Assembly: GCA_020024465.1 (NCBI GenBank)
Contig: JAHHTT010000036.1
Coordinates: forward strand, 1 to 24,509
Reading direction: 5' to 3'
From: Odoribacter sp.
GTDB lineage: Bacteria > Bacteroidota > Bacteroidia > Bacteroidales > Marinifilaceae
DNA length: 24,509 bases
Positions 24,096 through 24,509 of this stretch are shown in pieces. The translations under genes were made by a program, and so were the position numbers. The stretch's first letter is position 1, and each line of letters begins with the position of its first letter. The notes below the pieces were generated by a model, which saw only the letters and a list, made by a program, of their open reading frames with translations, made no database searches and was not told the origin of the DNA.

Positions 24096-24119
24096 ATGGG
24101 TAGGTATCCCCCTACCCAT
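24096..24119. terminator. Perfect hairpin between the lipoprotein and transposase genes
   Basis: ATGGGTAGG (24096-24104) and CCTACCCAT (24111-24119) are perfect inverted arms around TATCCC. No T run follows on either strand, so it is a weak terminator candidate. A third ATGGGT copy at 24130-24135 lies just after. It could also mark the end of the insertion sequence whose transposase stops at 24171. Otherwise 24024-24170 holds no gene. Confidence 0.45.
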
Positions 24120-24170
24120 ATTGCAGAGTATGGGTGAGATTTAATACATCTGTAAATCAGTGTTTTATAT

Positions 24171-24509
24171 TCAGATTAAAAAATCATTTTTTCTTTGTTT
24201 TTGATAGAGGAACTGTAGTGCTTTTGTAAAATTCATAGACAACTCTCTTAAAATTTCAGCAACACCTTTCTGTTTGTCTGCCACTTTCTTCCTTCTGTTT
24301 TTCCATATAGCAATAATATTTAGTACGATTCGTTGAATAGTGTCGAGATTTCTCGCAGCCTGCTCAGTTTTTCGTTTTATTTTATCTTGCAGTAAATTTC
24401 TATCAAGAGACCAATGCAAGCTTTCAATCCAATGCAGCTTTGTTATTTTATTGAACAGTTCGGCAGAGCCTTTCATATTTGAAAGATACAGCCGTTGTTC
24501 GGAAGCAAA
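24171..24509 (-). mobile_element. ISAs1-family transposase, C-terminal part (5' end outside window)
   Basis: The reverse frame is open from the window edge at 24509 to a TGA stop at 24171, without its true start. The visible 112 residues show the ISAs1 (H-repeat-associated) C-terminal signature: WIESLHWSLDRN followed by KTEQAARNLDTIQRIVLNII, then a basic tail. The edge sequence (FASEQRLYLSNMKGSAELFNK) fits the region just before this motif. The terminal inverted repeat should lie between 24096 and 24170 but I cannot define it. Whether the element is intact is unknown because the rest is outside the window. Confidence 0.8.

Overview
The window is AT-rich chromosomal DNA that most likely comes from a member of the order Bacteroidales (Bacteroidota). 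The evidence is: repeated TAnnTTTG -7 promoter elements, two of them with a TTTG -33 element exactly 19 bases upstream; almost no Shine-Dalgarno sequences; tRNA genes that do not encode CCA; and lineage-typical families (DUF4293 protein, RteC remnant, Bacteroidales-type nucleoside phosphorylase). I cannot fix the genus from this sequence.

Layout. 1-275: three tRNA genes (a partial Thr-TGT cut by the window edge, Thr-GGT, Glu-CTC) and a terminator. 338-5047: forward genes for the RNA-binding accessory factor Tex, a Cu+-type P1B ATPase and a small HMA-domain metallochaperone, closed by a perfect 20-bp hairpin that also terminates the opposing gene. 5046-8191: two reverse genes, a large AsmA-like envelope protein and a ComEA-like helix-hairpin-helix protein. 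8357-10842: a stretch bounded by tRNA-Lys on one side and tRNA-Gly/tRNA-Tyr on the other. Between them lies what looks like the worn remains of a conjugative element: a broken rteC, an intact GNAT/YoaP-type acetyltransferase, and an AraC/GyrI-like regulator with a large in-frame internal deletion.

11247-18107: a complete reverse-strand phosphate regulon, pstS-pstC-pstA-pstB-phoU followed by a PhoB-like response regulator and a PhoR-like sensor kinase. Upstream of pstS is a clear Pho-box-like array of four repeats spaced exactly 11 bp apart, so the operon probably encodes both phosphate uptake and its own control circuit. Divergent from it is a TtcA-like tRNA thiolation enzyme (18247-18981). 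It converges, with a 3-base gap, on a reverse cluster of nucleoside phosphorylase, DUF4293 membrane protein, C69 dipeptidase and thiol peroxidase Tpx (22647 to 18985). That cluster probably runs from one promoter at 22681.

22689-24509: the accessory end of the window. It has an 11-bp tandem repeat whose units recreate the -7 promoter consensus, a 12-bp perfect inverted repeat overlapping a start codon, a lipoprotein gene with a nine-T tract and two apparent frameshifts, a second small lipoprotein gene, and the C-terminal part of an ISAs1-type transposase running off the window end. No CRISPR array, phage module or complete mobile element is visible. I see no convincing undescribed multi-gene system. 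The least explained parts are the repeat-rich promoter and frameshifted lipoprotein at 22860-23541, and the decayed island at 8500-10640.
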